Shown here: positions 31,604-40,315 of the stretch, piece after piece | How the letters are laid out: every line of letters begins with the position of its first letter | How positions within the stretch are numbered: position 1 is the stretch's first letter | From: Prevotella sp. | Lineage (GTDB): Bacteria > Bacteroidota > Bacteroidia > Bacteroidales > Bacteroidaceae | Direction of reading: 5' to 3' | NCBI GenBank assembly: GCA_017410365.1 | Contig: JAFQQY010000016.1 | Coordinates: 1-64,000 of the forward strand | DNA: 64,000 bases | Notes under the pieces: model-generated | What the model was told of the DNA's origin: nothing | What the model saw: the letters and a program-made list of their open reading frames with translations, nothing else | The model's database searches: none | Translations under genes and position numbers: made by a program

Positions 31604-31666
31604 TTTGGTCAATTCACTACAAAACATTACTTTTGCAAAATAAATAATGTGTCTCTTGCTAAGAGA
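31604..31666 (+). promoter_or_regulatory. Promoter and 5'-UTR hairpin of the large secreted protein gene
   Basis: TTTG at 31604-31607 and TACTTTTG at 31628-31635 are 20 bp apart. The leader of about 90 nt begins with a hairpin TCTCTT-GCT-AAGAGA (31652-31666), whose twin lies 450 bp upstream. A role in mRNA stability or regulation is possible. Confidence 0.6.
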
Positions 31667-31731
31667 TGCAATAATATATATACCTACTACCAAGGAATTA
31701 TTTTTTACAACTAACTAAATAACAATTAATT

Positions 31732-34700
31732 ATGAAAAAACTTAAGCTTTTATTGACTGCTTGTGCAATCGCATTTGGCGGTCTTAGTCAAGCTTTCGCT
31801 GCTGACTGGTCAGCTGCAACGCTTGAAGCAGGCAAGCATTATTTCCTCAATGTTGGGGCAAATAAATGGTGGGGAGCGGGCAATTCATGGGGTACTCAAG
31901 CCTCTTTATTACCTAATCCTGAGTATCTGACTTTAATAGTTGATGGCTCTAATTATAAAATTGAGTCTCAGGTATCTAATGGCGGTACACAGTATTATTT
32001 TAATGGCAGTTACATGGACAATGGTTCTCCTGTTAGCCTGACTATTGAAACTGATGGTACAAATTATTCCATTGCAAATGGTACCACTTATTATGGTTAT
32101 GATGGTTCCACAACTGTTTTGGGAACATCTGGTAGTAGAGACACCGACAATTTTAAGTGGCAAATCTATTCAGAAGCACAAATGCTTGAGATGTTAAACG
32201 CAGCAACCTCAGAGAATCCTGTTGATGCTACTTTCCTTATTCTCAATCAAGGTTTTGGACGCAACAATAGAAATTCCTCTGCTTGGACAATGGTAGCTGA
32301 TGACCAAAATATGTCAGGAGGAAATAATATCAACAACTGTGCAGAATCTTATCATTCAACATTTACGTTGACTCAAACATTGAGTAATGTTCCAAACGGA
32401 CTTTACACTCTTACTGCTCAGGGATTTCATAATGCTTCAGACAATACTGATCTTCCTTATTTCTATATCAATGATGAGACATGCACATTCCCTGCTAAGA
32501 CTGGCTCTGAGGGCACCATGACAGATGCCTCTGTATCTTTCACAAATGGATTATACACAATAGACCCGATAAAGGTGACTGTAACAGACGGCACAATCAA
32601 GGTTGGTGCAAAGAACGAGACCAGAACAGATCTTTGGTGTATTTTCGATAATTTTGTGCTGAAATTCTACGGAGATCCTATAAAAGCATTGCAGCAATTA
32701 TTAAAAGAAAGTGCAAATAATGCAATAGCAGAGATAAATGCAATGGATATTCCAGAAGCAGCAAAAACAGCATGCCTTGAAATTATTTATGCCAACGACA
32801 ATAGCGAAGGAACATTTACTGAAGAATCACAATTTACAGAGGCCACATCAAATATTGATGGTGCACTCAAAAAGGCAAACATTTATAAAGGCGTAAACGA
32901 ATACCTCACAAAGATGAAGGCTATTCTTGACAATACAAATGTTTATACAGCAGCCTCTTATAAAACATACTATCAAGACATCAAGGGTAGATATGATAGT
33001 AGTACACTTGATGAAACAGCAGATGCTGTATATACAGCAAACAGTGCATATAGTACAGGATGGCATTCTGCCAACTATATAGATGATATTTTGCTATCTA
33101 CATGGACTATTAGTGGTGAGTCGGCTTCTAATTATGACAAGAAGTTGTATATTAACACTTGGTCAATAGAAGGAAATACCGACGGTTCTGAGTTCCTTGC
33201 TCCTTTCTTTGAGTATTGGGTTGCAGATGCAAGTGTTTTAGCAGCAAATACTATTGTGTCAACAATAACAGGTTTAGAAGCTAATACAAACTATTCATTC
33301 ACAATTCGTGCACGTGTTCGTGAGACCAACGAAAAAACAAAGATTACCAATGGTATCACGATGAAGGTTGGCGAGGGTGAAGCTGTAGATATAAGCGCAG
33401 GTGCACAGTTCAATGCTGGCCAATACTACATTGGCAACTTCTCTGCTATGGGCGAAACAGATGCTGAGGGCAATTTGACTGTAACTATTACCGTTGCAGA
33501 GAACTCTAATATCAGCTGGCTATCATTCTACAATTGTAAATACAGTGAGGGCGAAGACCTCTCCGCATATATTGCTGACTATGAGTTTGCATTAAACAAC
33601 CTTAAGGCTATCGAAGGTAAGCCTGTAGATCCAAACTATGTTTCTGAAATAAGCGAAGCAATAACTGAATATAGCACTGTTGACAATACTAACAAGGAGG
33701 CACTGATAGCAGCAAAAGAAGCTATAGATGCTGTTCTTGAGAAAGTGAACCCAAGCATTGCCGCACTTGCAGGAAGCGCCATCAAATCATGGACAACAAC
33801 TACAAACAATGGCGAATTCAAAGTTAACACATGGTCAACAGAAGGAAATTCTGACGGTTCAGGCATGACAACACCATTTATGCAGAACTGGATAGCCAGT
33901 GGAACTGTCCTTAATGATGCAACAATGTCATATACATTAGAGAATCAGAAGGCTGGCTACTATAAGGTAACAGGTCTTGTTCGTGTTCTTGATGAGTCAA
34001 AGACAGCCACTCCAGCAGGCGTATTCCTTTCTGCCAACGATGCTATAGAGCGTGCTTACGGTGCTAACGCTATGGATTGTACAAATGGCGTGTATGGTAA
34101 TCCTGTAGTATATGGCCTTGTTGGTGATGATGGCAAACTTACTATCAGCATCAAGATTATAAATACAAATGTCAACTGGATTTCATGGAAGAACCTGTCA
34201 GTTGAATATATCGGCGAGTCACTTACTCAGGAAATAGCAGACAACCTGACAGAAGAAGCTCGTGTATTTGCAAACGACCCAGTAGCAAAGGCAACACAGG
34301 CAAATGCTATTGAAGCCCTAAGCACACTTTCTGATGCGAACTACATAGCTGCGGCTAAGGCAATTGAAGCAGCTTATAAGGCAGAAGACAGAGATGTTGT
34401 AGATTACTCTCAATTGCAAACCGCATTCGATAATTTCGAAGTTAAAGAAAACTTAGGATTTGAAGAAGGCGAATATGCGCCTTACACTAATGCAACATTG
34501 CTCAAGGCTTATGCTGATGCTGCAGCAATGCTGGAAGATGAGACTGCTATAACTCAGGAAGAGGCTAATGATCTGGCATCAACTCTATCAAATCTAACTT
34601 GGGTTGCTAATACAGAAGAGGTGAATGCAGTAGCAAATGGTGATTTCTCTAATACACCATCAGCATCAGCCGATTTCTATAAGACAGGTTGGGTTAGAAC

Positions 34701-35748
34701 AAATGGTTGGGGACAGATTCGCAGTGATGCTACACTTGCATCTGCAGGATATGCATATTACAACCAAGGAGGAAGCCTCACATATGGAAACTCGGAACTT
34801 CCAGGCTATACAATGCCATTAAAGGCTAATACTGTTTACCAACTGTCATTCAAATATGCTCAATGGGATAAGGAAACTACTATTACTGCTTCCGTTCTTA
34901 ACGCAAATAATGAAGGACTATCTGCCCGTAGCTATACGCCAAACGCAAAATATAATGTCGAATTCCCAACAGCAACAGTCTTATTCAAAACTGGTGAAGC
35001 AGGCAACTATGTATTAACACTTGCAGGAACTCAAAATTATGTTGTTACCGACGTCGTTATCAAGAAAGCCGTTGCTGAAGATTTGACAATCAATGAAGAC
35101 GAAAAATACACTCCAGCAGAGAAGTATGCTAACGTAACATTCAACCGTACGCTTGTTGAGGGTTGGAACGGATTGGTATTGCCATTCGACATGACCATAG
35201 ATGACTTTAAGAATACATTCAGCGCAACAGCAGTAAAGGCATTCAGCGGTATTACTGAAGGTGCTGACTTTGTCACACTGTCATTTGAAGACGCAACAGA
35301 GATTAAGGCTGGCGTACCAGTAATGGTTAAGGCAGCTGCCGGAACAGAATATACTATCAATAATGTCTTTGTACCAGCAACAGGTCTGCAGACAGTTGCT
35401 AAGGAAGATGGCAATGCTAAGTTCGTATTTACAGGTACATACGCACCTACTACACTTACAGATGTTAGCTTTGTACTTATTAACGGAACAAAGTATTACT
35501 ATCATGAGGCAGGCACTACAGCAACAAGCGCAAAGGCATTCCGTGGTTACTTTGTAGATGAGTCAACAGAGGCATCTGCAGCCAAGTCTGTTATCTTTGA
35601 TTTCAACGAGGCTACAGGCATCGAAAACGTAAATGCAGCTATCAACAATGCTGATAATGGCGCTGTATACGATTTGCAAGGTCGTCGCGTTGTTAAGCCA
35701 TCTAAGGGTATTTATGTTGCAAATGGCAAGAAAGTAGTAATCAAGTAA
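31732..35748 (+). CDS. Large secreted multi-module protein with sorting-type C-terminal tail
   Basis: 1338 residues with signal peptide 'LLLTACAIAFGGLSQAFA'. At least two related modules of about 150 residues each contain 'NTWS.EGN.DGS....PF...W' (about residues 475-600 and 690-820), followed by spacer helices rich in Ala/Glu. A further galactose-binding-like module ('VANGDFSN', 'GGSLTYGNSELPGY') lies near 975-1120. The tail 'AVYDLQGRRVVKPSKGIYVA' then 'NGKKVVIK' is the C-terminal domain seen on many secreted Prevotella proteins and resembles type IX secretion signals. Function is unknown; surface adhesion or glycan binding is my inference. Codons are A+T-richer than neighbours. A small gene follows 26 bp downstream. 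Confidence 0.75.
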   Translation: MKKLKLLLTACAIAFGGLSQAFAADWSAATLEAGKHYFLNVGANKWWGAGNSWGTQASLLPNPEYLTLIVDGSNYKIESQVSNGGTQYYFNGSYMDNGSPVSLTIETDGTNYSIANGTTYYGYDGSTTVLGTSGSRDTDNFKWQIYSEAQMLEMLNAATSENPVDATFLILNQGFGRNNRNSSAWTMVADDQNMSGGNNINNCAESYHSTFTLTQTLSNVPNGLYTLTAQGFHNASDNTDLPYFYINDETCTFPAKTGSEGTMTDASVSFTNGLYTIDPIKVTVTDGTIKVGAKNETRTDLWCIFDNFVLKFYGDPIKALQQLLKESANNAIAEINAMDIPEAAKTACLEIIYANDNSEGTFTEESQFTEATSNIDGALKKANIYKGVNEYLTKMKAILDNTNVYTAASYKTYYQDIKGRYDSSTLDETADAVYTANSAYSTGWHSANYIDDILLSTWTISGESASNYDKKLYINTWSIEGNTDGSEFLAPFFEYWVADASVLAANTIVSTITGLEANTNYSFTIRARVRETNEKTKITNGITMKVGEGEAVDISAGAQFNAGQYYIGNFSAMGETDAEGNLTVTITVAENSNISWLSFYNCKYSEGEDLSAYIADYEFALNNLKAIEGKPVDPNYVSEISEAITEYSTVDNTNKEALIAAKEAIDAVLEKVNPSIAALAGSAIKSWTTTTNNGEFKVNTWSTEGNSDGSGMTTPFMQNWIASGTVLNDATMSYTLENQKAGYYKVTGLVRVLDESKTATPAGVFLSANDAIERAYGANAMDCTNGVYGNPVVYGLVGDDGKLTISIKIINTNVNWISWKNLSVEYIGESLTQEIADNLTEEARVFANDPVAKATQANAIEALSTLSDANYIAAAKAIEAAYKAEDRDVVDYSQLQTAFDNFEVKENLGFEEGEYAPYTNATLLKAYADAAAMLEDETAITQEEANDLASTLSNLTWVANTEEVNAVANGDFSNTPSASADFYKTGWVRTNGWGQIRSDATLASAGYAYYNQGGSLTYGNSELPGYTMPLKANTVYQLSFKYAQWDKETTITASVLNANNEGLSARSYTPNAKYNVEFPTATVLFKTGEAGNYVLTLAGTQNYVVTDVVIKKAVAEDLTINEDEKYTPAEKYANVTFNRTLVEGWNGLVLPFDMTIDDFKNTFSATAVKAFSGITEGADFVTLSFEDATEIKAGVPVMVKAAAGTEYTINNVFVPATGLQTVAKEDGNAKFVFTGTYAPTTLTDVSFVLINGTKYYYHEAGTTATSAKAFRGYFVDESTEASAAKSVIFDFNEATGIENVNAAINNADNGAVYDLQGRRVVKPSKGIYVANGKKVVIK

Positions 35749-35774
35749 TAACATTAATTATATATTAAATATTT

Positions 35775-35948
35775 ATGAACAAGAAAATGTATGTTGCACC
35801 ACTTATTGAGGTGACAGAAATAGAATTAGAAAGCCTTATGGCTGCTTCAACTCCAGTGGCATTCGAAGGATTGGATGATTTAGAGAAAGGAGATGAGACT
35901 CCTGCAGAATTCTCTAAGCACCATGACATTTGGGATTTTGAAGAATAA
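35775..35948 (+). CDS. 57-residue protein linked to the secreted protein
   Basis: ATG at 35775, TAA at 35946-35948. The product starts 'MNKKMYVAPLIEVTEIELES' and continues with 'LMAAST', then an acidic C-terminus ending 'DIWDFEE'. Short Bacteroidales proteins of the form 'MKKKY..P..EV..I..E.LL..S' are frequent beside secreted proteins. Their function is not known to me; some have been viewed as secreted peptides or leader-type precursors. It shares the transcript of the upstream gene and is followed by a strong terminator, which supports it being real. Confidence 0.7.
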   Translation: MNKKMYVAPLIEVTEIELESLMAASTPVAFEGLDDLEKGDETPAEFSKHHDIWDFEE

Positions 35949-35974
35949 AACAATAATTCCATAATTCAAAGATT

Positions 35975-36006
35975 GGGGGTTGCCATTAGAGGCAGCCCCC
36001 TCTTTT
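35975..36006 (+). terminator. Terminator of the secreted protein / small protein operon
   Basis: GGGGGTTGCC (35975-35984) pairs with GGCAGCCCCC (35991-36000), ten pairs including one G-U, followed by TCTTTTT. Confidence 0.9.
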
Positions 36007-36181
36007 TATCCCCTCGCCTCGCTATTTAAAAGGATTGAAGCGTTCTTATGTCTTAAAACTTATGTCTTTTTGTCTACAGAATAATGTTGCAAAAGAATGA
36101 AATATTTATAATTAAATATAAAGAAAGAGGCATAAAAACAAGTTTTTTGAAAAACTATGCCATAAATAATCAGATATTTTG

Positions 36182-36189
36182 TAATTTTG
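36182..36189 (+). promoter_or_regulatory. -7 box of the DUF4468-like gene / porin operon
   Basis: TAATTTTG followed by C, 27 bp before the start at 36217. The -33 element is unclear. Confidence 0.45.
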
Positions 36190-36216
36190 CCAAAATAAAC
36201 AAATAGTGAAATAGAC

Positions 36217-36828
36217 ATGAAGAAATTTTTCATTGCAATAATGATGTGCCTGCCTATGATGGCTGGAGCACAGAACACATGGGAACAGACTGAGGTTGAC
36301 GTAACGGGCAAGGTGGTAAATCCTGACCAGAAATACTTAGTAGGAGCAGTGCCAGTGGTAGACGGCAAGGTGGTGTTTACAACAACAATAGAAGCACCGG
36401 GCAAAAGCGCCGACCAGATATACGGCATCATCTTAGACTACATGAAGAAAATGACTACGGAGCCTAATCAGTTTGAGCAAAGCCGAATAGTGATGAACGA
36501 CTCTGTGAAGAAGGAAATATGCGGCTCTTATCAGGAATGGCTCGTGTTCAAGAACAAGCCACTGGTGCTTGACCGCACACGTCTGTTCTACAACCTGCTG
36601 GCCAGTTGCGAAGACGGCAAGGCAAAGATTACGCTTACACGCATCTATTATCTCTATGACGAAGAGCGCCAGCCGCAGACATACAAGGCAGAAGACTGGA
36701 TTACGGACGAGTACGGCCTGAAGAAGAACAAGCAAAAGCTATCAAGAGTGACAGGCAAGTTCCGCAAGAAGACCATCGACCGCAAAGACTATCTGTTCGG
36801 CAAGCTGAAATCTCTATTGAATCAATAA
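36217..36828 (+). CDS. DUF4468-type exported protein
   Basis: 203 residues with signal peptide 'FFIAIMMCLPMMAGA'. The segment 'YLVGAVPVVDGKVVFTTTIE' and following about 90 residues resemble the TBP-like-fold DUF4468 domain of Bacteroidota, here ending in a basic tail. The function is unknown. It heads a tight operon with the 80-residue membrane protein (6-bp gap) and the porin, so an envelope role is likely. Confidence 0.65.
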   Translation: MKKFFIAIMMCLPMMAGAQNTWEQTEVDVTGKVVNPDQKYLVGAVPVVDGKVVFTTTIEAPGKSADQIYGIILDYMKKMTTEPNQFEQSRIVMNDSVKKEICGSYQEWLVFKNKPLVLDRTRLFYNLLASCEDGKAKITLTRIYYLYDEERQPQTYKAEDWITDEYGLKKNKQKLSRVTGKFRKKTIDRKDYLFGKLKSLLNQ

Positions 36829-36834
36829 AGCGAT

Positions 36835-37077
36835 ATGGACAATAAGGATTTTGAAACGGAGAGCAGCTATCCCAATTATCGTCGCCGCCACAAGAACACC
36901 AAAGATAAGGATTTGATATTCAAGCTACGCAACATACTGAATATCATATTCATAATAGGTGCCGTTGTCGGAATGATATACTACTTTTTCGTAGACGATT
37001 ACATAGGAACATTCATCATTTTAGGAGCCATGTGTTTCAAGTTTACAGAGGCTACCATCAGACTATTAAAGATTTAA
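36835..37077 (+). CDS. Small two-pass membrane protein
   Basis: 80 residues: a charged N-terminus ('YRRRHKNTKDKDLIFK') then two hydrophobic segments ('ILNIIFIIGAVVGMIYYFFV' and 'IGTFIILGAMCF'). Its stop codon is directly followed by the ATG of the porin gene (TAAATG), implying translational coupling. I recognise no named family. Confidence 0.65.
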   Translation: MDNKDFETESSYPNYRRRHKNTKDKDLIFKLRNILNIIFIIGAVVGMIYYFFVDDYIGTFIILGAMCFKFTEATIRLLKI

Positions 37078-39426
37078 ATGAAAAAGGCACTCCTCGCTAT
37101 ATTATCTCTTTGCTTACTGCCACAGGCTGGTTACGGTCAGGATTTCAACCAGATAGACGATTCGGGACAGATAACCCAAAGGGGCGGCAGCAACAAGAAC
37201 TTCAACAAGCACAACAACGACACTACAAAGAATAAGGAAATACCGAAGGGCATCTACGTGTGGACGGTGGACAGGAAGTTTGGCGACATAAGGCCAGCCA
37301 CGGTTGACACCCTGCAACACTTGTTTCAAAACTCGATATTCAGCACCGGCAGGTATGGAGAGTACAACACTACCGGCAATAACTACACGGCAAGACAAAA
37401 CAGAATAGTTATAGACCGACCGCTGACAAGCCAATTCCTCTTCACACAGCCATACGACTATGTAATGCTTGAACCCGACGAACTGCATTACACCAACACT
37501 CTGTCGCCAATAACAAACATCACATATGACAATTGCGGCGACAAGACCAACGGCGAAGACCATATAGACGCTAAGTTTGCCGTGAACGCAGGAAAGAAGC
37601 TTGGCGTAGGCTTCGACCTCAACTATGCATACGCACGAGGATACTACAGCAACCAAAGCACGTCGCACTTCGGAGCTACCCTCTATGCATCATATCTTGG
37701 CGACCGCTACAACATGCATGCCATGTTCTCAACATATCACCAGAAAGTGGCTGAGAACGGAGGTATAACAAGCGACAACTACATCACCCACCCCGAAACG
37801 TTCGACGATTCTTACATAGAGAACGAGATTCCTACGGTGCTGGAACAGAACTGGAACAGAAACGACAACCAGCACTTATTCTTCACCCATAGATATAGTC
37901 TTGGCTTCTACAAGAAGGTGAAGATGACGGAAGAGGAAATAAAGGCAAGGAAATTTGCCGAGGAGTCGAAGAAAGAGCAAGAGGCAAAGGCTCAGCTTAA
38001 AGGCAAGGAGGAAGATGGCAGTGACAGCAAGCGAAACGACAAGGCTAAGGCTGAACCTGCGGGACGACCAGACAACGCCGTGATAGCCGACCATGCTCCG
38101 GGCAAGACAGCCGTAGACGACAGCACACGCATAAAGGTAAAATCTAACGAGCAGATGGATAGTCTGCTTCGAGCACAAGCACAGGCCGACTCTATAGACG
38201 CCACGATGAAAGACGTGTTCGTGCCGGTAACGAGCTTCATCCACTCGCTTGACGTAAACAACTACAAGCGTCTGTATCAGGCTTACAGCAGTCCGCAGAA
38301 CTACTACAACGACACATACTACATGTATAGATACGACAACACCTATGGCGACGATTCCATTTACGACCAGACCAAGATGATGTCTATCAAGAACACCTTT
38401 GCCATAGCTTTGCTTGAAGGTTTCAACAAGTATGCCAAGGCGGGATTGAAAGTGTTTGCAAGTCATGAATACAGGAAGTTCCAGATGCCTAACCTGACAT
38501 TCGAGGACAACAACGACGCCTATGCAATGGAAAGTTGGAAAGAGCATTCCGTAAGCATCGGAGGACAATTGAGCAAGACCCAGGGCAAGACGCTACACTA
38601 CAACCTCATGGCTGAGGCATGGCTGACGGGTGAAGATGCCGGTCAGCTGAAGATTGACGCCAGCACAGACCTCAACTTTCCGCTCTTTGGCGACACCGTG
38701 ACACTGGCAGCAAAAGCGTATTTCTACAGACTGACACCTACTTTCTTCCAAAGAAACTACCACTCAAAGCATCTGTGGTGGGACAATGAAGACATGAGCA
38801 AGGAGACAAGAACCCGACTTGAGGGTTTGTTTACATACAAGAAGACCAAGACCAGCCTGCGTGTTGCCGTAGAAGAGATTCAGAACTATACGTACTTCGG
38901 CATGAGCTACAACGACGTGAACGAGAAGCGCACTAACATGACGGCTGGCGTGAGACAATGCGGCAGCAACATAAGTATGCTTACTGCTCAGTTGCGTCAG
39001 GACTTCAAGCTAGGTCCATTGAATTGGGAGAACGTGATTACATACCAGAACTCAAGCAACGAAGATGCTCTTCCGGTGCCATCGCTCAATGTGTTCACAA
39101 ACCTTTATCTGAAGTTCAAGATTGTCAACGAACTGTCTGTAGAGCTTGGTGCCGATGCATACTACTTTACGGAGTACAACGCGCCTGACTTCTGTCCGCA
39201 ACTGAATCAGTTTGCAGTTCAGGAGAATGCAGACAGCCGTGTTGAGATAGGTGGCTATCCGTTCGTTGATGTATATGCGAACATGCATCTGAAGCGCACC
39301 CGCTTCTTCATCATGTACAGCCACGCCAATGCAGGCAAGGGCAACCGAATGTATTTCCTAGCTCCTCACTATGCACAGAACAGCAGTGTAATACGCTTCG
39401 GCCTGTCATGGAACTTCTTTAATTAG
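37078..39426 (+). CDS. Putative porin of the Bacteroidota Porin_10 type
   Basis: 782 residues with signal peptide 'ALLAILSLCLLPQAGYG'. The protein alternates polar and aromatic residues as in an outer-membrane beta-barrel ('LGVGFDLNYAYARGYYSNQS', 'YNMHAMFSTYHQKVAENGG') and ends with 'SVIRFGLSWNFFN', the aromatic C-terminus recognised by BAM. A charged insertion (about 290-370, rich in Lys/Glu) interrupts the barrel. Conserved position before engB fits the family. Confidence 0.8.
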   Translation: MKKALLAILSLCLLPQAGYGQDFNQIDDSGQITQRGGSNKNFNKHNNDTTKNKEIPKGIYVWTVDRKFGDIRPATVDTLQHLFQNSIFSTGRYGEYNTTGNNYTARQNRIVIDRPLTSQFLFTQPYDYVMLEPDELHYTNTLSPITNITYDNCGDKTNGEDHIDAKFAVNAGKKLGVGFDLNYAYARGYYSNQSTSHFGATLYASYLGDRYNMHAMFSTYHQKVAENGGITSDNYITHPETFDDSYIENEIPTVLEQNWNRNDNQHLFFTHRYSLGFYKKVKMTEEEIKARKFAEESKKEQEAKAQLKGKEEDGSDSKRNDKAKAEPAGRPDNAVIADHAPGKTAVDDSTRIKVKSNEQMDSLLRAQAQADSIDATMKDVFVPVTSFIHSLDVNNYKRLYQAYSSPQNYYNDTYYMYRYDNTYGDDSIYDQTKMMSIKNTFAIALLEGFNKYAKAGLKVFASHEYRKFQMPNLTFEDNNDAYAMESWKEHSVSIGGQLSKTQGKTLHYNLMAEAWLTGEDAGQLKIDASTDLNFPLFGDTVTLAAKAYFYRLTPTFFQRNYHSKHLWWDNEDMSKETRTRLEGLFTYKKTKTSLRVAVEEIQNYTYFGMSYNDVNEKRTNMTAGVRQCGSNISMLTAQLRQDFKLGPLNWENVITYQNSSNEDALPVPSLNVFTNLYLKFKIVNELSVELGADAYYFTEYNAPDFCPQLNQFAVQENADSRVEIGGYPFVDVYANMHLKRTRFFIMYSHANAGKGNRMYFLAPHYAQNSSVIRFGLSWNFFN

Positions 39427-39690
39427 GAGAAGGAATAAGAAGATAAAAGGAGATAGAAGAAGATAGAAGGAGATAAAAGGAGATAGAAGACATTTGTCTT
39501 GGATACAGGAGAATTGAAAGATTGAAAAATTGATGGGTTGAAGGGTTGAAGGATTGAAAAAGGCATTCGTCCTCTAACTTCCTCAGCGAAGCGATAACTT
39601 CCTTCTAACTCCTTCTTAACTCCTTAAAAAAGAAAGCATTCGTCCTCTATCTTCGCCGCTAAAAGCGGCATATCTTCCTTTAACTTCCAA
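39424..39690. repeat. Inverted copy of the composite repeat (D-C-B-A)
   Basis: The reverse complement runs in the same order as the array at 26852-27380: one A unit (hairpin GCCGCT-TTT-AGCGGC), one B unit, a C segment of 'tcaatccttcaa' type and the D segment with AGACAAATGTCT and 'tctatctcc' repeats. Identity by eye is very high over about 260 bp. It follows the porin stop directly and ends just before engB. Confidence 0.9.
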
Positions 39691-39718
39691 AAAAAATAAG
39701 AATTAAGCATTACTAAAT

Positions 39719-40315
39719 ATGGAAATAAAAACAGCCGAGTTTACACTGAGCGCACCAAGCGTTGGCATGTGCCCAGCGGACACAAAACCAGAATATGCAT
39801 TCATAGGCCGAAGCAACGTGGGCAAGTCGAGCCTTATAAACATGCTTTGCCGCAATAAGAAACTGGCTAAGACATCGGCCACTCCGGGCAAGACCATGCT
39901 CATAAACCACTTCATCATCAACAGAGAGTGGTATCTGGTCGACCTTCCCGGCTATGGATATGCCAAACGCTCTAAGTCGGAACTAAAGAAACTTGAGCAG
40001 ATGATAAACGGCTACATCCTGCAACGCGAACAACTAATGAACGTGTTCCTGCTAGTAGACATACGACTTGAACCGCAGAAGATAGACCTCGAGTTCATCA
40101 ACTGGCTCGGAGCAAGCAGCGTACCTTTCTGCATAGTATTCACTAAAGCAGACAAACTGACTAACGCCAAGATACAAGCGAACGTTGCCGCATACAAGCG
40201 CAAACTTAGTGAAACATGGGAAGACCTTCCTCCTATGTTCATCACGTCGTCTGACTCACGCCTAGGCAGAGAAGAAGTGCTTGATTATATAGATATGATT
40301 AACAAGAGCGTATAA
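39719..40315 (+). CDS. engB: Ribosome biogenesis GTPase EngB (YihA/YsxC)
   Basis: 198 residues with complete GTPase motifs: G1 'GRSNVGKSS' (30-38), G2 Thr in 'ATPGKT', G3 'DLPGYG', G4 'TKAD' and G5 'ITSS'. EngB is an essential GTPase for large-subunit maturation. The following ABC-F gene starts immediately after its stop (TAAATG). Confidence 0.95.
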   Translation: MEIKTAEFTLSAPSVGMCPADTKPEYAFIGRSNVGKSSLINMLCRNKKLAKTSATPGKTMLINHFIINREWYLVDLPGYGYAKRSKSELKKLEQMINGYILQREQLMNVFLLVDIRLEPQKIDLEFINWLGASSVPFCIVFTKADKLTNAKIQANVAAYKRKLSETWEDLPPMFITSSDSRLGREEVLDYIDMINKSV

